64,000 nucleotides of DNA from an uncultured Spirochaetaceae bacterium (GTDB lineage: Bacteria > Spirochaetota > Spirochaetia > Sphaerochaetales > Sphaerochaetaceae), in NCBI GenBank assembly GCA_944389105.1, contig CALXLD010000006.1, positions 124,001 through 188,000 on the forward strand, read 5' to 3'. The notes below the pieces were generated by a model. The model worked only from the letters and a program-made list of their open reading frames with translations. It was not told where the DNA came from and did not search any database. Made by a program: the position numbers and the translations under genes. This document shows, one piece after another, positions 1-7,923 of the stretch; the first letter of the stretch is position 1, and each line of letters begins with the position of its first letter.

Positions 1-1
1 T

Positions 2-337
2 GTATATGGTTTCAGAGGAACTTTCAGGAAGAAGGAGGGAGATACGAGGCTTTCCTTTACCCTTTCCGATGTATGTTCTCCTTATGACCTTGAGGCAGAA
101 GCAATAACAATGGTCCATATACAGCTGAGAAAGTCTTCTTCATTCAGACCAGATGACCTTAGGCCGATAGGAAAAGCTCTTCAGGATCATGAAGGCTACA
201 CCCCTGTTTCTTTCACGATTGAAGGAAATGCAGAAGAGGAGCTCAAAGCAGGTGGAATGTATCATGTGGACTACTCAAGGGCACTTTTGGGAGAACTTGA
301 AGATCTGCCACTGGTCAGAAAGGTCTGGATTTCTTAA
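2..337 (+). CDS. dnaE: DNA polymerase III alpha subunit, C-terminal end (partial)
   Basis: The frame is open from base 2 of the window to a TAA at 337, giving 111 residues with no start, so the gene begins outside. The segment starts GTFRKKEGDTRLSFTLSDV, which looks like the OB-fold of replicative polymerase alpha subunits, and goes on to a region of the type HIQLRKSSSFRPDDLRPI as found in the far C-terminus of DnaE. Placement rests on these weak C-terminal features only; the polymerase and PHP domains are not in the window. An internal ATG at 110 is not preceded by a ribosome site and is unlikely to be a real start. yggT follows after 22 bases. Confidence 0.62.
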   Translation, partial: VYGFRGTFRKKEGDTRLSFTLSDVCSPYDLEAEAITMVHIQLRKSSSFRPDDLRPIGKALQDHEGYTPVSFTIEGNAEEELKAGGMYHVDYSRALLGELEDLPLVRKVWIS

Positions 338-359
338 TTTCTAATTGGAGGAAACGAAG

Positions 360-950
360 ATGCATCATGCATTTATGTCCATAGCATTATTTCTGGCTAG
401 GCTTCTCGAGATATACTCATTCATAATATGGATAAGGATTATCCTATCCTGGGTACGTCCTTATCCCAGAGTTGGCTCATTCACATACTACATGGCAAAG
501 ATAGTAGATCCATTTCTTGGCCTTTTCAGATCATCAAAGGCAAGAATCGGTGTCCTGGATTTCTCGCCGATTATCGCAATAGGGATTCTTGCCGTTATAC
601 AGACGCTGCTTTCCGTCTATGGAATGTATGGATTCCTGACACTGGGAATAATAGTCGCGAATGTGATTTATGCATTCTGGACATATGGTGTCTCAATATT
701 CCTGTTCTTTTCCATACTGATGCTGATTTTCAGAACCATAGCAGCGTTTACGCACAACCCAATGATGTACGGAATGGCTGGGCAGTTCTCTGATCCGATA
801 TCAAACATGGTAAGAAGAAGTTTCTCGAACAGAATTCCCAAGGACAGCACGGTGGCCCTGATCTCACTTGCAATAAACATAGCATTATACTTTGTGCTCA
901 GACAGGCATTCGCAATGCTTGCCTCGCTGGCACTGAGGATTCCGTTCTGA
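360..950 (+). CDS. YggT family integral membrane protein
   Basis: The product has 196 residues and is strongly hydrophobic, with about five to six membrane segments. It contains the YggT-type stretch (ILSWVRPYPRVG followed by DPFLGLFR) in the first half and a second copy of the same pattern (TIAAFTHNPMM, then SDPISNMVRRSF) in the second half, the usual two-repeat YggT layout. A GGAGG at 347-351 lies eight bases before the ATG at 360 and decides the start; a TTG at 345 in the same frame overlaps that site and is rejected. YggT proteins are inner membrane proteins of unclear function, linked in some bacteria to cell division or osmotic stress. recG begins one base after the stop, so the two are probably cotranscribed. 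Confidence 0.85.
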   Translation: MHHAFMSIALFLARLLEIYSFIIWIRIILSWVRPYPRVGSFTYYMAKIVDPFLGLFRSSKARIGVLDFSPIIAIGILAVIQTLLSVYGMYGFLTLGIIVANVIYAFWTYGVSIFLFFSILMLIFRTIAAFTHNPMMYGMAGQFSDPISNMVRRSFSNRIPKDSTVALISLAINIALYFVLRQAFAMLASLALRIPF

Positions 951-951
951 A

Positions 952-2973
952 ATGGATGACAGAAGAAGGATCACGGAAGCTCCTGGTATCGGGAAGAAAA
1001 GCAGCGAAGATCTGCATACGCTGGGAGTCTCAACTCTTCAGGATATGATTTCCCTCCGTCCCCGAGCCTATGATGACAGAAGAGAAGAACGCAGGGCACG
1101 GGATGCTAGCATTGATGATTCTTCTATTTCATGCCGTATCACAATACTTGGGCACTCTGAATTCAGCTCAAAGGGCGGAAGAACGCTTAAAGTCACATCC
1201 ATTGATGATGACGGCACAAGAATCGAGCTTCTCTGTTTCAACAGATACTTTCTGAAAACACAGCTGAAAATAAGCAGCCAATGGTACATCTATGGCAAGG
1301 TCATGAAAAACCGCGGAGTGTACCAGATCTCATCCTTTGAGATAAAAAGAACGAAGGAAGAAGCGGGAATAGGAAGGATTCTTCCAGTCTATCCGCTATC
1401 AGGGAGCTTAACGGAGAAGATAATGCGCAACGCTGTATCATATTCTCTAAGAGCACTCTCCCCTATCCCTGACGAACTTCCTCAGAGCATGTATGACAGG
1501 GAAAATCTTCTTCACCATGAAAAGGCATATAATCTGATTCATTTCCCTGGAACAATGGAAGAAGCGAGAAACGCTTTATCCACCCTTGCATTCACGGAGC
1601 TTTTCCTGATGGAACTATCAGTTCTCAGGGAAAAACAGGACGGAGGCAGAAGGAAGAGCAGTCCTACAGAAAATGAAAAGAAGCTGATGGACTCCCTTCC
1701 GTTTTCCCTTACTGAAGACCAGCTGAAAGCCGCAGAGGAAATCAGAGAGGATATGGACAGCCCCTTCCAGATGAATAGGCTTCTGCAGGGAGATGTAGGA
1801 TCCGGGAAGACGCTTGTTGCATGGCTTACAGCTCTCCATGCAATCGGCAAAGGCAGACAGGTTGCATTTATGGCACCTACAGAGCTTCTTGCAAGACAGC
1901 ATGCAGATGGAGCTGCAGAGCTTCTTTCCCCGCTTGGCGTAAGGATCGCATTCATAACAGGAAGCGTGAAGGGAGAAAGAAGACGGCTCCTGCTGAATTC
2001 ATTGAAAGAAGGATCAACCGATCTTGTGATAGGAACGCATGCCCTTTTCTCCGAAGATGTCACATTCAGGAATCTTGGCTTTGTAATAATAGATGAGCAG
2101 CATCGCTTCGGAGTCCAGCAGAGGGAAGCTTTAACGAGAAAAGGAAACAAAGCGGACATACTTTCAATGACGGCCACACCTATACCGCGCTCGCTTGCTC
2201 TTACTCTTTTCGCTGATTACAGCGTATCAGTTCTCCGGGCAATGCCAAAAGGCAGGATTCCTATAAAGACATATCTTGTCAGCGAATCAAAGCGCGATGA
2301 AATGTACAAGTCCGTCGGAGTAGAATTCCAAAGGGGCCATCAGGCATATTTTGTCTATCCAAGAATCGATGATGAAGGAGAAGGAGACCTGAGGGATGTT
2401 ACCACAATGTATGAATTCCTCCGCAGAAAATATCCTGATGTTCCATCTAAATTGATACACTCCAGACTTCCAGATGACGAGAAGATGAAGATACTCCATG
2501 ATTTCCGCGAAAAGAAGCTAGGCTATCTGGTAGCAACTTCTGTAATCGAAGTCGGGATAGATGTCCCTGATGCTACATGTATTGTCATAGAACATGCCGA
2601 GCGATTCGGCCTTGCTGCACTGCATCAGCTGAGAGGAAGAGTCGGCAGGAGTTCACTGCCCTCTTACTGCTTCCTTGTCTATGGCCCTGGTCTTACTGAA
2701 GAGGCAAAAGCAAGGCTCAGGGTGATGAAAGAGACCAATGATGGTTTCAGAATCGCGGAAAAGGATCTTGAGATCCGAGGACCAGGGGAGATGACAGGAG
2801 ACAAGCAATCTGGATTCCTGCACCTGAAATTCGCCAATCTCACAAGTGATATCGCCCTTGTAGAAAGAGCCAGGGAAGAAGCAGAGAGGATCATCCGGGA
2901 GGATAGAGGTCTTCTGAAAGCTGAGAATGCTGTGTTAAGAGAAGCTATGGCAATGATGCAGAAGGACAGATGA
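952..2973 (+). CDS. recG: ATP-dependent DNA helicase RecG
   Basis: At 673 residues this is normal RecG length. The N-terminal wedge/OB region (about 1-230) begins with a helix-hairpin-helix-like APGIGKKSSEDL. The helicase core follows: GDVGSGKT (Walker A, near residue 280), DEQHRFG (motif II), SMTATPIPR (motif III), and the C-terminal RecA lobe with HGR-like HSRLPDDEK, VATSVIEVGIDVP and QLRGRVGR (motifs V and VI). RecG remodels stalled replication forks and Holliday junctions. The start ATG is one base past the yggT stop with no strong ribosome site of its own, which suggests translational coupling. The family assignment is certain. Confidence 0.97.
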   Translation: MDDRRRITEAPGIGKKSSEDLHTLGVSTLQDMISLRPRAYDDRREERRARDASIDDSSISCRITILGHSEFSSKGGRTLKVTSIDDDGTRIELLCFNRYFLKTQLKISSQWYIYGKVMKNRGVYQISSFEIKRTKEEAGIGRILPVYPLSGSLTEKIMRNAVSYSLRALSPIPDELPQSMYDRENLLHHEKAYNLIHFPGTMEEARNALSTLAFTELFLMELSVLREKQDGGRRKSSPTENEKKLMDSLPFSLTEDQLKAAEEIREDMDSPFQMNRLLQGDVGSGKTLVAWLTALHAIGKGRQVAFMAPTELLARQHADGAAELLSPLGVRIAFITGSVKGERRRLLLNSLKEGSTDLVIGTHALFSEDVTFRNLGFVIIDEQHRFGVQQREALTRKGNKADILSMTATPIPRSLALTLFADYSVSVLRAMPKGRIPIKTYLVSESKRDEMYKSVGVEFQRGHQAYFVYPRIDDEGEGDLRDVTTMYEFLRRKYPDVPSKLIHSRLPDDEKMKILHDFREKKLGYLVATSVIEVGIDVPDATCIVIEHAERFGLAALHQLRGRVGRSSLPSYCFLVYGPGLTEEAKARLRVMKETNDGFRIAEKDLEIRGPGEMTGDKQSGFLHLKFANLTSDIALVERAREEAERIIREDRGLLKAENAVLREAMAMMQKDR

Positions 2974-2997
2974 TTTATAATGCCAATGGAGGATTAT

Positions 2998-3567
2998 ATG
3001 GCAATAACAAGAGAACAAGCTGTCGAGCTATTCAGGAAATATAATGAATCTGAGAGCCTGTATCATCATGCACTCTCTGTAGAAGCAGTAATGAGAGAAG
3101 CAGCGGAAAAGTACGGAGAAGATGCTGATTACTGGGGAATTGTCGGTTTTCTTCATGATATAGACTGGGAAAAATTCCCATCAGAGCATTGTCATAAAGC
3201 CCCGGAGCTTCTTGCTGAAATCAACACCCCGGAGGATATGGTTCATGCAATCTGCAGCCATGGGTACGGACTTGTCACAGATGTAAAGCCTGAAAGAATG
3301 ATGGAGAAGATGCTTTTCACCGTGGACGAGCTTACTGGCCTGATCACAGCTACAGCCCTGATGAGACCGGAGAAGATGAAAGGAATATCCGTAAAATCCA
3401 TAAAGAAGAAATGGAAGGATAAATCCTTCGCAGCAGGCGTAAACAGAGAAGTCATCGCACAAGGCTGCGAAATGCTTGGAATGGATACCGCCGCTATCAT
3501 CCAGCTTGCAATAGATGGGATGACAAAGGTTGCACCAGAACTTGGATTATGGCCGGAGGAAGCTTGA
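2998..3567 (+). CDS. HD domain hydrolase
   Basis: The product has 189 residues and HD-superfamily metal-binding signatures: HH at the first helix (LYHHAL), GFLHDIDWEK for the central HD pair, then SEHCH and a later HAICSHG. These fit a small soluble metal-dependent phosphohydrolase of the HDIG kind; the substrate cannot be told. Two in-frame ATGs lie upstream (2980, 2986), but GGAGG at 2988-2992 points to the ATG at 2998. The gene sits 24 bases behind recG and ahead of rsmD, in the same direction. No membrane segment or extra domain is visible. Confidence 0.85.
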   Translation: MAITREQAVELFRKYNESESLYHHALSVEAVMREAAEKYGEDADYWGIVGFLHDIDWEKFPSEHCHKAPELLAEINTPEDMVHAICSHGYGLVTDVKPERMMEKMLFTVDELTGLITATALMRPEKMKGISVKSIKKKWKDKSFAAGVNREVIAQGCEMLGMDTAAIIQLAIDGMTKVAPELGLWPEEA

Positions 3568-3592
3568 ACAATATAATTCCATTGGCTAATCT
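3564..3592 (+). promoter_or_regulatory. Putative promoter of rsmD, leaderless type
   Basis: TTGAAC (3564-3569) and TAATCT (3587-3592) are separated by exactly 17 bases. The ATG of rsmD follows the -10 hexamer after six bases, so transcription should start at or next to the A of the start codon. No Shine-Dalgarno sequence is present. The -35 hexamer overlaps the stop codon of the upstream HD gene. Confidence 0.6.
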
Positions 3593-3598
3593 CGAAGC

Positions 3599-4153
3599 AT
3601 GAGAATTACAGGAGGAAAATATGTCCGGAGGCAAATTCAATGTCCTCCTGGAGTCATAAGACCTGCAATGGATAGAATGAGAGAGTCCCTATTCGCCATT
3701 CTTGGCGATCTTTCAGGACTCTCCTTCCTTGATCTTTATTCAGGCTCTGGCTGTGTGGCAATTGAAGCTGCTTCAAGAGGAGCTGACCCTATTCATCTTG
3801 TTGAAATGGATAGAGGAAAGAAAGCAACAATAGAAAAAAACCTTTCGTTTGTTGAGGAAAATCATCGTCTTTTCATGGTAGATGTGCTCCGCTTTCTTTC
3901 TTCTGGAGCTTATAGCTATTCAATAGTCTATGCCGATCCACCTTTTCCAATGAAAGATAAGATCCAGATACTGCATAACGCGGACAAGGGTAATACTGTT
4001 AAAGAACATGGGCTTTTCATAATCCATATTCCAACCGAAGAAAGAAAACTCTGGCCGGATAAGGATGGATCTTTTAAGCTCATCGATGAAAGAAAATATG
4101 GCAGATCTATTCTGCTTTTCTATAGGAAGGAAGAAAAAGATGTTTCATGTTGA
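3599..4153 (+). CDS. rsmD: 16S rRNA (guanine(966)-N2)-methyltransferase RsmD
   Basis: The product has 184 residues, the usual length. It starts with the typical RITGGKYVRRQI and has RPAMDRMRESLF, the SAM-binding FLDLYSGSGCVAIEAASRG, an acidic VEMD for ribose binding, and the catalytic DPPF. RsmD methylates G966 of 16S rRNA on the small ribosomal subunit. The ATG has no ribosome binding site; a promoter-like pair ends six bases before it, so the message is probably leaderless. The last 14 bases overlap the following thioesterase gene. Confidence 0.95.
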   Translation: MRITGGKYVRRQIQCPPGVIRPAMDRMRESLFAILGDLSGLSFLDLYSGSGCVAIEAASRGADPIHLVEMDRGKKATIEKNLSFVEENHRLFMVDVLRFLSSGAYSYSIVYADPPFPMKDKIQILHNADKGNTVKEHGLFIIHIPTEERKLWPDKDGSFKLIDERKYGRSILLFYRKEEKDVSC

Positions 4154-4952
4154 TGAAAACGGAATCGGCCACGATGTCATGGAAGTAAGAAGTACGGATA
4201 CAGACAGATTCTTCAAAGCTAAAATACCCTTTTTCTTCACAGTGCTTCAGGAAGCTGCTGCAAAGCATTCTACATTGCTTCACTGCGGAATTCCTGAACT
4301 TGTAGCCAGGGAAAACAAGACATGGGTAATCGTAAGAGCGAAGATGATAATCGATAAGCTGCCAGACTGGATGGATAATGTGAATATTGAAACCTGGGCA
4401 GAAGATCCTTTTAAGCTTTTCGCTCCTCGTCTGGTTACGGGAAAAGATGATAATGGCGGGACAATATTCACTACAATAAGCCACTGGGTCATACTGGATC
4501 TTGAAAGGAAACGCCCGATAAGACCAAATGAAGCTCTTAAATATTTCAGACTCCCTGATAAAGAAACCAGGTATATCGATCCAGATATCGGAAAGCTGAG
4601 AATTGCTGAGGACTTCAAGGGATTCAGGCTTCCTGATTTCATTCCTCGGACAAACTACTATGATACAGATACCAACGGTCACATCAACAATGTGAGCTAC
4701 ATCAACTGGCTATGCGATGCCTTCCCATTCTCATTCCTGGATTCGCATAGACTGCACATGATTGACTGTCACTGGGAAAAACAGACCTTCGATGGGGATG
4801 AAGTTGCTGTGGAAACATATTCTGAAAGCCAGAATCCTCTGACAGATGACAGTCCAGTCTTCTTCACAAGAATCGTCAAGAAAGAAGAAGACGGAACATT
4901 GACATCTGTATTTGAAGCAGAAACTGAATGGGTTAAAAAAGAACTGAACTGA
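4140..4952 (+). CDS. Acyl-ACP thioesterase (double hotdog)
   Basis: The product has 270 residues and resembles the bacterial acyl-ACP thioesterase family (plant FatA/FatB type): two hotdog halves with WVIVRAKMIIDKLPDW and IETWAEDP in the first, and YYDTDTNGHINNVSYINW in the second. This N-x-H-x-N region is the conserved active-site strand in the family. It would release fatty acids from acyl carrier protein. The ATG at 4140 is chosen because it is preceded by AGGAAGG; upstream in-frame ATGs lie inside rsmD. The gene overlaps rsmD by 14 bases and is followed by a good terminator. Confidence 0.88.
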   Translation: MFHVDENGIGHDVMEVRSTDTDRFFKAKIPFFFTVLQEAAAKHSTLLHCGIPELVARENKTWVIVRAKMIIDKLPDWMDNVNIETWAEDPFKLFAPRLVTGKDDNGGTIFTTISHWVILDLERKRPIRPNEALKYFRLPDKETRYIDPDIGKLRIAEDFKGFRLPDFIPRTNYYDTDTNGHINNVSYINWLCDAFPFSFLDSHRLHMIDCHWEKQTFDGDEVAVETYSESQNPLTDDSPVFFTRIVKKEEDGTLTSVFEAETEWVKKELN

Positions 4953-5006
4953 AATAGTCTTTATCCAGAAAATCAATTTGCAAAAGCAGACAGATTCTAA
5001 CTGCAA

Positions 5007-5042
5007 AAAGCAGGTAAGCAGAAATGCAAACCTGCTTTTTGT
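5007..5042 (+). terminator. Rho-independent terminator after the thioesterase gene
   Basis: AAAGCAGGT (5007-5015) and ACCTGCTTT (5030-5038) form a nine-pair stem around a 14-base loop, followed by TTGTTAT. It closes the rightward unit running from dnaE to the thioesterase. Confidence 0.75.
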
Positions 5043-5101
5043 TATAGCTTGCTTATGTCAGCTCTTGCTGCAATGCAAGAGTATAAGGCCATGCAGGTCT
5101 A

Positions 5102-5302
5102 TCAATAGTGAGGTGGTTTTCTATTTGGCCTGGCCTCTCCGGATACTTCAATCAGATCCGCGACCTTCTTTTCAAGAAGTTCAATCTGCTTCTCCATCAG
5201 TGCAATACTCTTGTTTGCTTCTATCACTGCCTTATCCAGCTCATCGCACTGGCTTTCAAGATAGCTTACCTTTATCTCTAGTCTCTCGATTTCCTCATTC
5301 AT
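5102..5302 (-). CDS. slyX: SlyX family protein
   Basis: The product has 66 residues. Almost the whole protein is a coiled-coil heptad pattern (IERLEIKVSYLESQ ... LEKKVADL), and it ends in the RKPPHY tail that marks SlyX. Length and tail match the family; the biochemical function of SlyX is not known. The start ATG has no ribosome site but lies six bases after a TATTAT hexamer (5309-5314 on the other strand) with a TG one base upstream, an extended -10, so the mRNA may be leaderless. It is divergent from the WYL regulator gene. Confidence 0.85.
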   Translation of the reverse strand: MNEEIERLEIKVSYLESQCDELDKAVIEANKSIALMEKQIELLEKKVADLIEVSGEARPNRKPPHY

Positions 5303-5343
5303 GCAACAATAATATCACAAACTATGCAACAAATACGCAACAT
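5301..5343. repeat. Direct repeats ATGCAACAA in the slyX/WYL divergent promoter
   Basis: ATGCAACAA occurs exactly at 5301-5309 and 5324-5332, with a variant ACGCAACAT at 5335-5343, within 82 bases separating two divergent genes. The first copy overlaps the slyX start codon. Such spacing is compatible with regulator binding, perhaps by the adjacent WYL protein; this is inference only. Confidence 0.4.
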
Positions 5344-5383
5344 ATTGTTTTTGATATGATAAAATATTGAACTGGAGGTTGTT

Positions 5384-6346
5384 ATGAAGGGAGAAAGGAT
5401 CGCACAGCTGGAGCTTCTGCTCAGATCACATCCCGAGGGAATGAGAAGAGCGGAAATAGCAAGACGTATGGGAGTGCATCGTTCAACCATCTCCAGATAT
5501 GTAGATGATCTTTCAAAGCATATAGGTATATATGAGGAGAACAACCTCATAAAGCTCAGGGAAAATGACAGCGAAGACTCCCCTATGGAACTCTCTGTAT
5601 ATGAAAGCCTTGCTTTCAATATGGGTGCGGAAGTACTTGCGTCTACTGCGGAGTTCGCAAATCCGCATTTAGCTTCAGGGCTGAGAAAACTTGCAATGAA
5701 CATGCGCTCATATGCACCTAAAATCAGCGACAACGCGCTTTCCCTTGCTGAGCGCATTGATAAGACAATACAGAATAACAGGAATATCACAGGCCATTAT
5801 AACGCTATACTCGAGGTCCTTATTGACTGCTGGGTATCTGGAAGAATTGCAAGGATATCAACAGCTATCCCGGAAAAGGAAGAAATTGAAATCGCACCTT
5901 ACTTCATCGGATACAAGGATGAAGGCGAAGGAAGAAAGCCTATTACGGTCACTGGACGGTTAAGACATACCAAAGACATCATCACCCTTGATATAGCGGC
6001 AATAACAGAAGCCAGGATGCTGGATGAAACCTATACCATTCCTGACAACCTGAAGCCATTTTCGCACGTGGAGAATGAAAAATATGATGCGATAGACATG
6101 ATTCCGCTGAAGATGAAGATAAGGGAAAAAAGCGCACTCAACTCATTCTCAACAATCGTACATGACAAACCGGTGCTTGAAAAATGCAGCGATGGCAGCT
6201 GGATATGCACCATGAAAGCTGAGAACTCAATAGAACTGATGCTCCGCGTAATACAAAGTGGTACATCAGTAAGAGTCCTTGAACCAGAGAACTTCAGGAA
6301 GAAGCTTACTGCTCTTCTTGAGAACATACTCAGGATGTACCGCTGA
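5384..6346 (+). CDS. HTH and WYL domain transcriptional regulator
   Basis: The product has 320 residues. Residues 1-60 form a winged-helix HTH (GMRRAEIARRMGVHRSTISRYVDDL) of the DeoR/HTH_11 kind. The middle and C-terminal parts fit the WYL sensor family (around AILEVLIDCWVSGRIARI and a later LKMKIREKSALNSF) followed by a WCX-like tail (VRVLEPENFRKKL). WYL proteins often sense ligands or nucleic acids. A GGAGG lies seven bases before the ATG. The stop overlaps the response-regulator ATG (TGATG), so all three genes to 9677 form one operon. Targets are unknown; its own promoter and the neighbouring mgl operon are candidates. Confidence 0.85.
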   Translation: MKGERIAQLELLLRSHPEGMRRAEIARRMGVHRSTISRYVDDLSKHIGIYEENNLIKLRENDSEDSPMELSVYESLAFNMGAEVLASTAEFANPHLASGLRKLAMNMRSYAPKISDNALSLAERIDKTIQNNRNITGHYNAILEVLIDCWVSGRIARISTAIPEKEEIEIAPYFIGYKDEGEGRKPITVTGRLRHTKDIITLDIAAITEARMLDETYTIPDNLKPFSHVENEKYDAIDMIPLKMKIREKSALNSFSTIVHDKPVLEKCSDGSWICTMKAENSIELMLRVIQSGTSVRVLEPENFRKKLTALLENILRMYR

Positions 6347-7923
6347 TGTATACGATTCTGCTTGTTGATGATGAAGATGAAGTCAGAAGATCCATAAAGG
6401 AGCTTACTCCCTGGAATGATTACGGCTTTTCCGTTATCGGGGAAGCGTCCAATGGTATGGAGGCCCTTGATTTTGTCGAGGAGACACTGCCGGATGTTAT
6501 CATCACAGATATCAGGATGCCTTATCTGGACGGGATCGGGTTCATTGAGGCAGTCAGGAAAAACATATCCTCCAGCGTCGATGTGATAATACTCTCCGGC
6601 TATGATGAATTCACTTTCGCTCAGACTGCAATGAGGCTTAACGTAGCTGAATATGTCCTGAAACCCGTAAGCGTGGAATCAATGTGCGAGATTCTGAAGA
6701 GAACACGGGCAAGGCTGGATGAGGACAGGGCAAAAGTATCGGATAGCAGCAAGCTCAATGCTTTCTATAAAAATGCAATAGAAGTCTACAAAGAGAAATT
6801 CCTTGTCTCTCTGATAACCCCTACAAGACGGCAGGATGCAATATTCATCGAGGAAAAAGCCAAGGAATATGGAGTCCCACTCAAAGGGAACCTCTTCGCT
6901 GTCGCAATCATAGACCTTCCTTCTGAAACTCTTTCTTCCGTTGCTGTGGCAGAGATAATCGAGGAAGCAACAGAAAGAGATGAAGAAATAATCCCGTTCC
7001 TCTATGAGAATCAGGTGGTCCTGATTTTCTCATCGACAATGCAGAAAGAGTTTTCCTCTCTTTTCTCAAGGCAGATAAACAGGGTGCTCACAATGCTTCA
7101 GTCTAGGATCATCCACTATTTCTCAAAGGCTTATTACATAGGGCTCGGAGAGATAGTCACAGAAACCACATCCCTTCCTGAATCATATAGAAGTGCCATT
7201 GAAGCCCTCAACTACACTCAGATCTATCCTGAGCAACATATAATAAGCATAAGCGATGTAGAAACTATAGAACACGATCACAGCGAAATGGTCGGAGATC
7301 AGAAGACAGAGCTTGTTATGGCGATAAAATTCGGGAATCAGGAGGATACCAAGAAAGCTGTTCACGAGTTCTTCAAGGGACTTACCGAGACTCCGAATAT
7401 ACAGAATACAGTAATCAATGTCCTATCGATAATCTCTGAAATCTGCTCTTCGTATGGAAAGAATGTCGCTACTCTTCTGGATGATGAGGATCTGTTTCTA
7501 TCCCTTTCTCATGCAAACAGCCTCTCAAGGTCAGAGGCTTTAATGACGAAGCTTGCATTGAGGACAAACGAAAGCGCGTCCGGAGCAAGAGAAAGCTCGC
7601 ATATCCAGTTTGTCGAGAATGCAAAGAGGATTATAAAGGAAAATTACAGCAATCCGCTCTTTGGTCTTGACCAGGTAAGCGAGGAGATATCCGTATCTCC
7701 TCCATACTTCTCAACAACATTCAAGAAGGAAACAGGAACTTCGTTTGTCCAGTATCTTACCAATGTAAGGCTTGAAAAAGCCAAGGAGCTGCTGAAGAAC
7801 ACAGATTCCAAAACATATGAAATAGCAGAAAAAACAGGTTTTTCGGAACCGAATTACTTCTCTTTCATATTCAGGAAGAACATAGGGATGTCACCATCCC
7901 AGTACAGGGCTATGCATAGATGA
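6346..7923 (+). CDS. Response regulator with AraC-type HTH (YesN family)
   Basis: The product has 525 residues. An N-terminal receiver domain (1-120) shows the acidic pair DDE, the phosphoacceptor Asp55 in VIITDIRMPYLDG, and the conserved Lys in VLKPVSV. A middle linker of about 300 residues carries no familiar motif. The C-terminal 100 residues are an AraC/XylS double HTH (GLDQVSEEISVSPPYFSTTFKKE and the closing SEPNYFSFIFRK). This is the YesN type that pairs with YesM histidine kinases and usually controls sugar uptake genes. The stop codon overlaps the kinase start (ATGA). It is probably phosphorylated by the next gene product. Confidence 0.92.
   Translation: MYTILLVDDEDEVRRSIKELTPWNDYGFSVIGEASNGMEALDFVEETLPDVIITDIRMPYLDGIGFIEAVRKNISSSVDVIILSGYDEFTFAQTAMRLNVAEYVLKPVSVESMCEILKRTRARLDEDRAKVSDSSKLNAFYKNAIEVYKEKFLVSLITPTRRQDAIFIEEKAKEYGVPLKGNLFAVAIIDLPSETLSSVAVAEIIEEATERDEEIIPFLYENQVVLIFSSTMQKEFSSLFSRQINRVLTMLQSRIIHYFSKAYYIGLGEIVTETTSLPESYRSAIEALNYTQIYPEQHIISISDVETIEHDHSEMVGDQKTELVMAIKFGNQEDTKKAVHEFFKGLTETPNIQNTVINVLSIISEICSSYGKNVATLLDDEDLFLSLSHANSLSRSEALMTKLALRTNESASGARESSHIQFVENAKRIIKENYSNPLFGLDQVSEEISVSPPYFSTTFKKETGTSFVQYLTNVRLEKAKELLKNTDSKTYEIAEKTGFSEPNYFSFIFRKNIGMSPSQYRAMHR

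Noticed and set aside
1539..2177. 212-codon minus-strand frame inside recG
   Set aside because: It is the shadow of a fully conserved recG region, with no ribosome site or homology.
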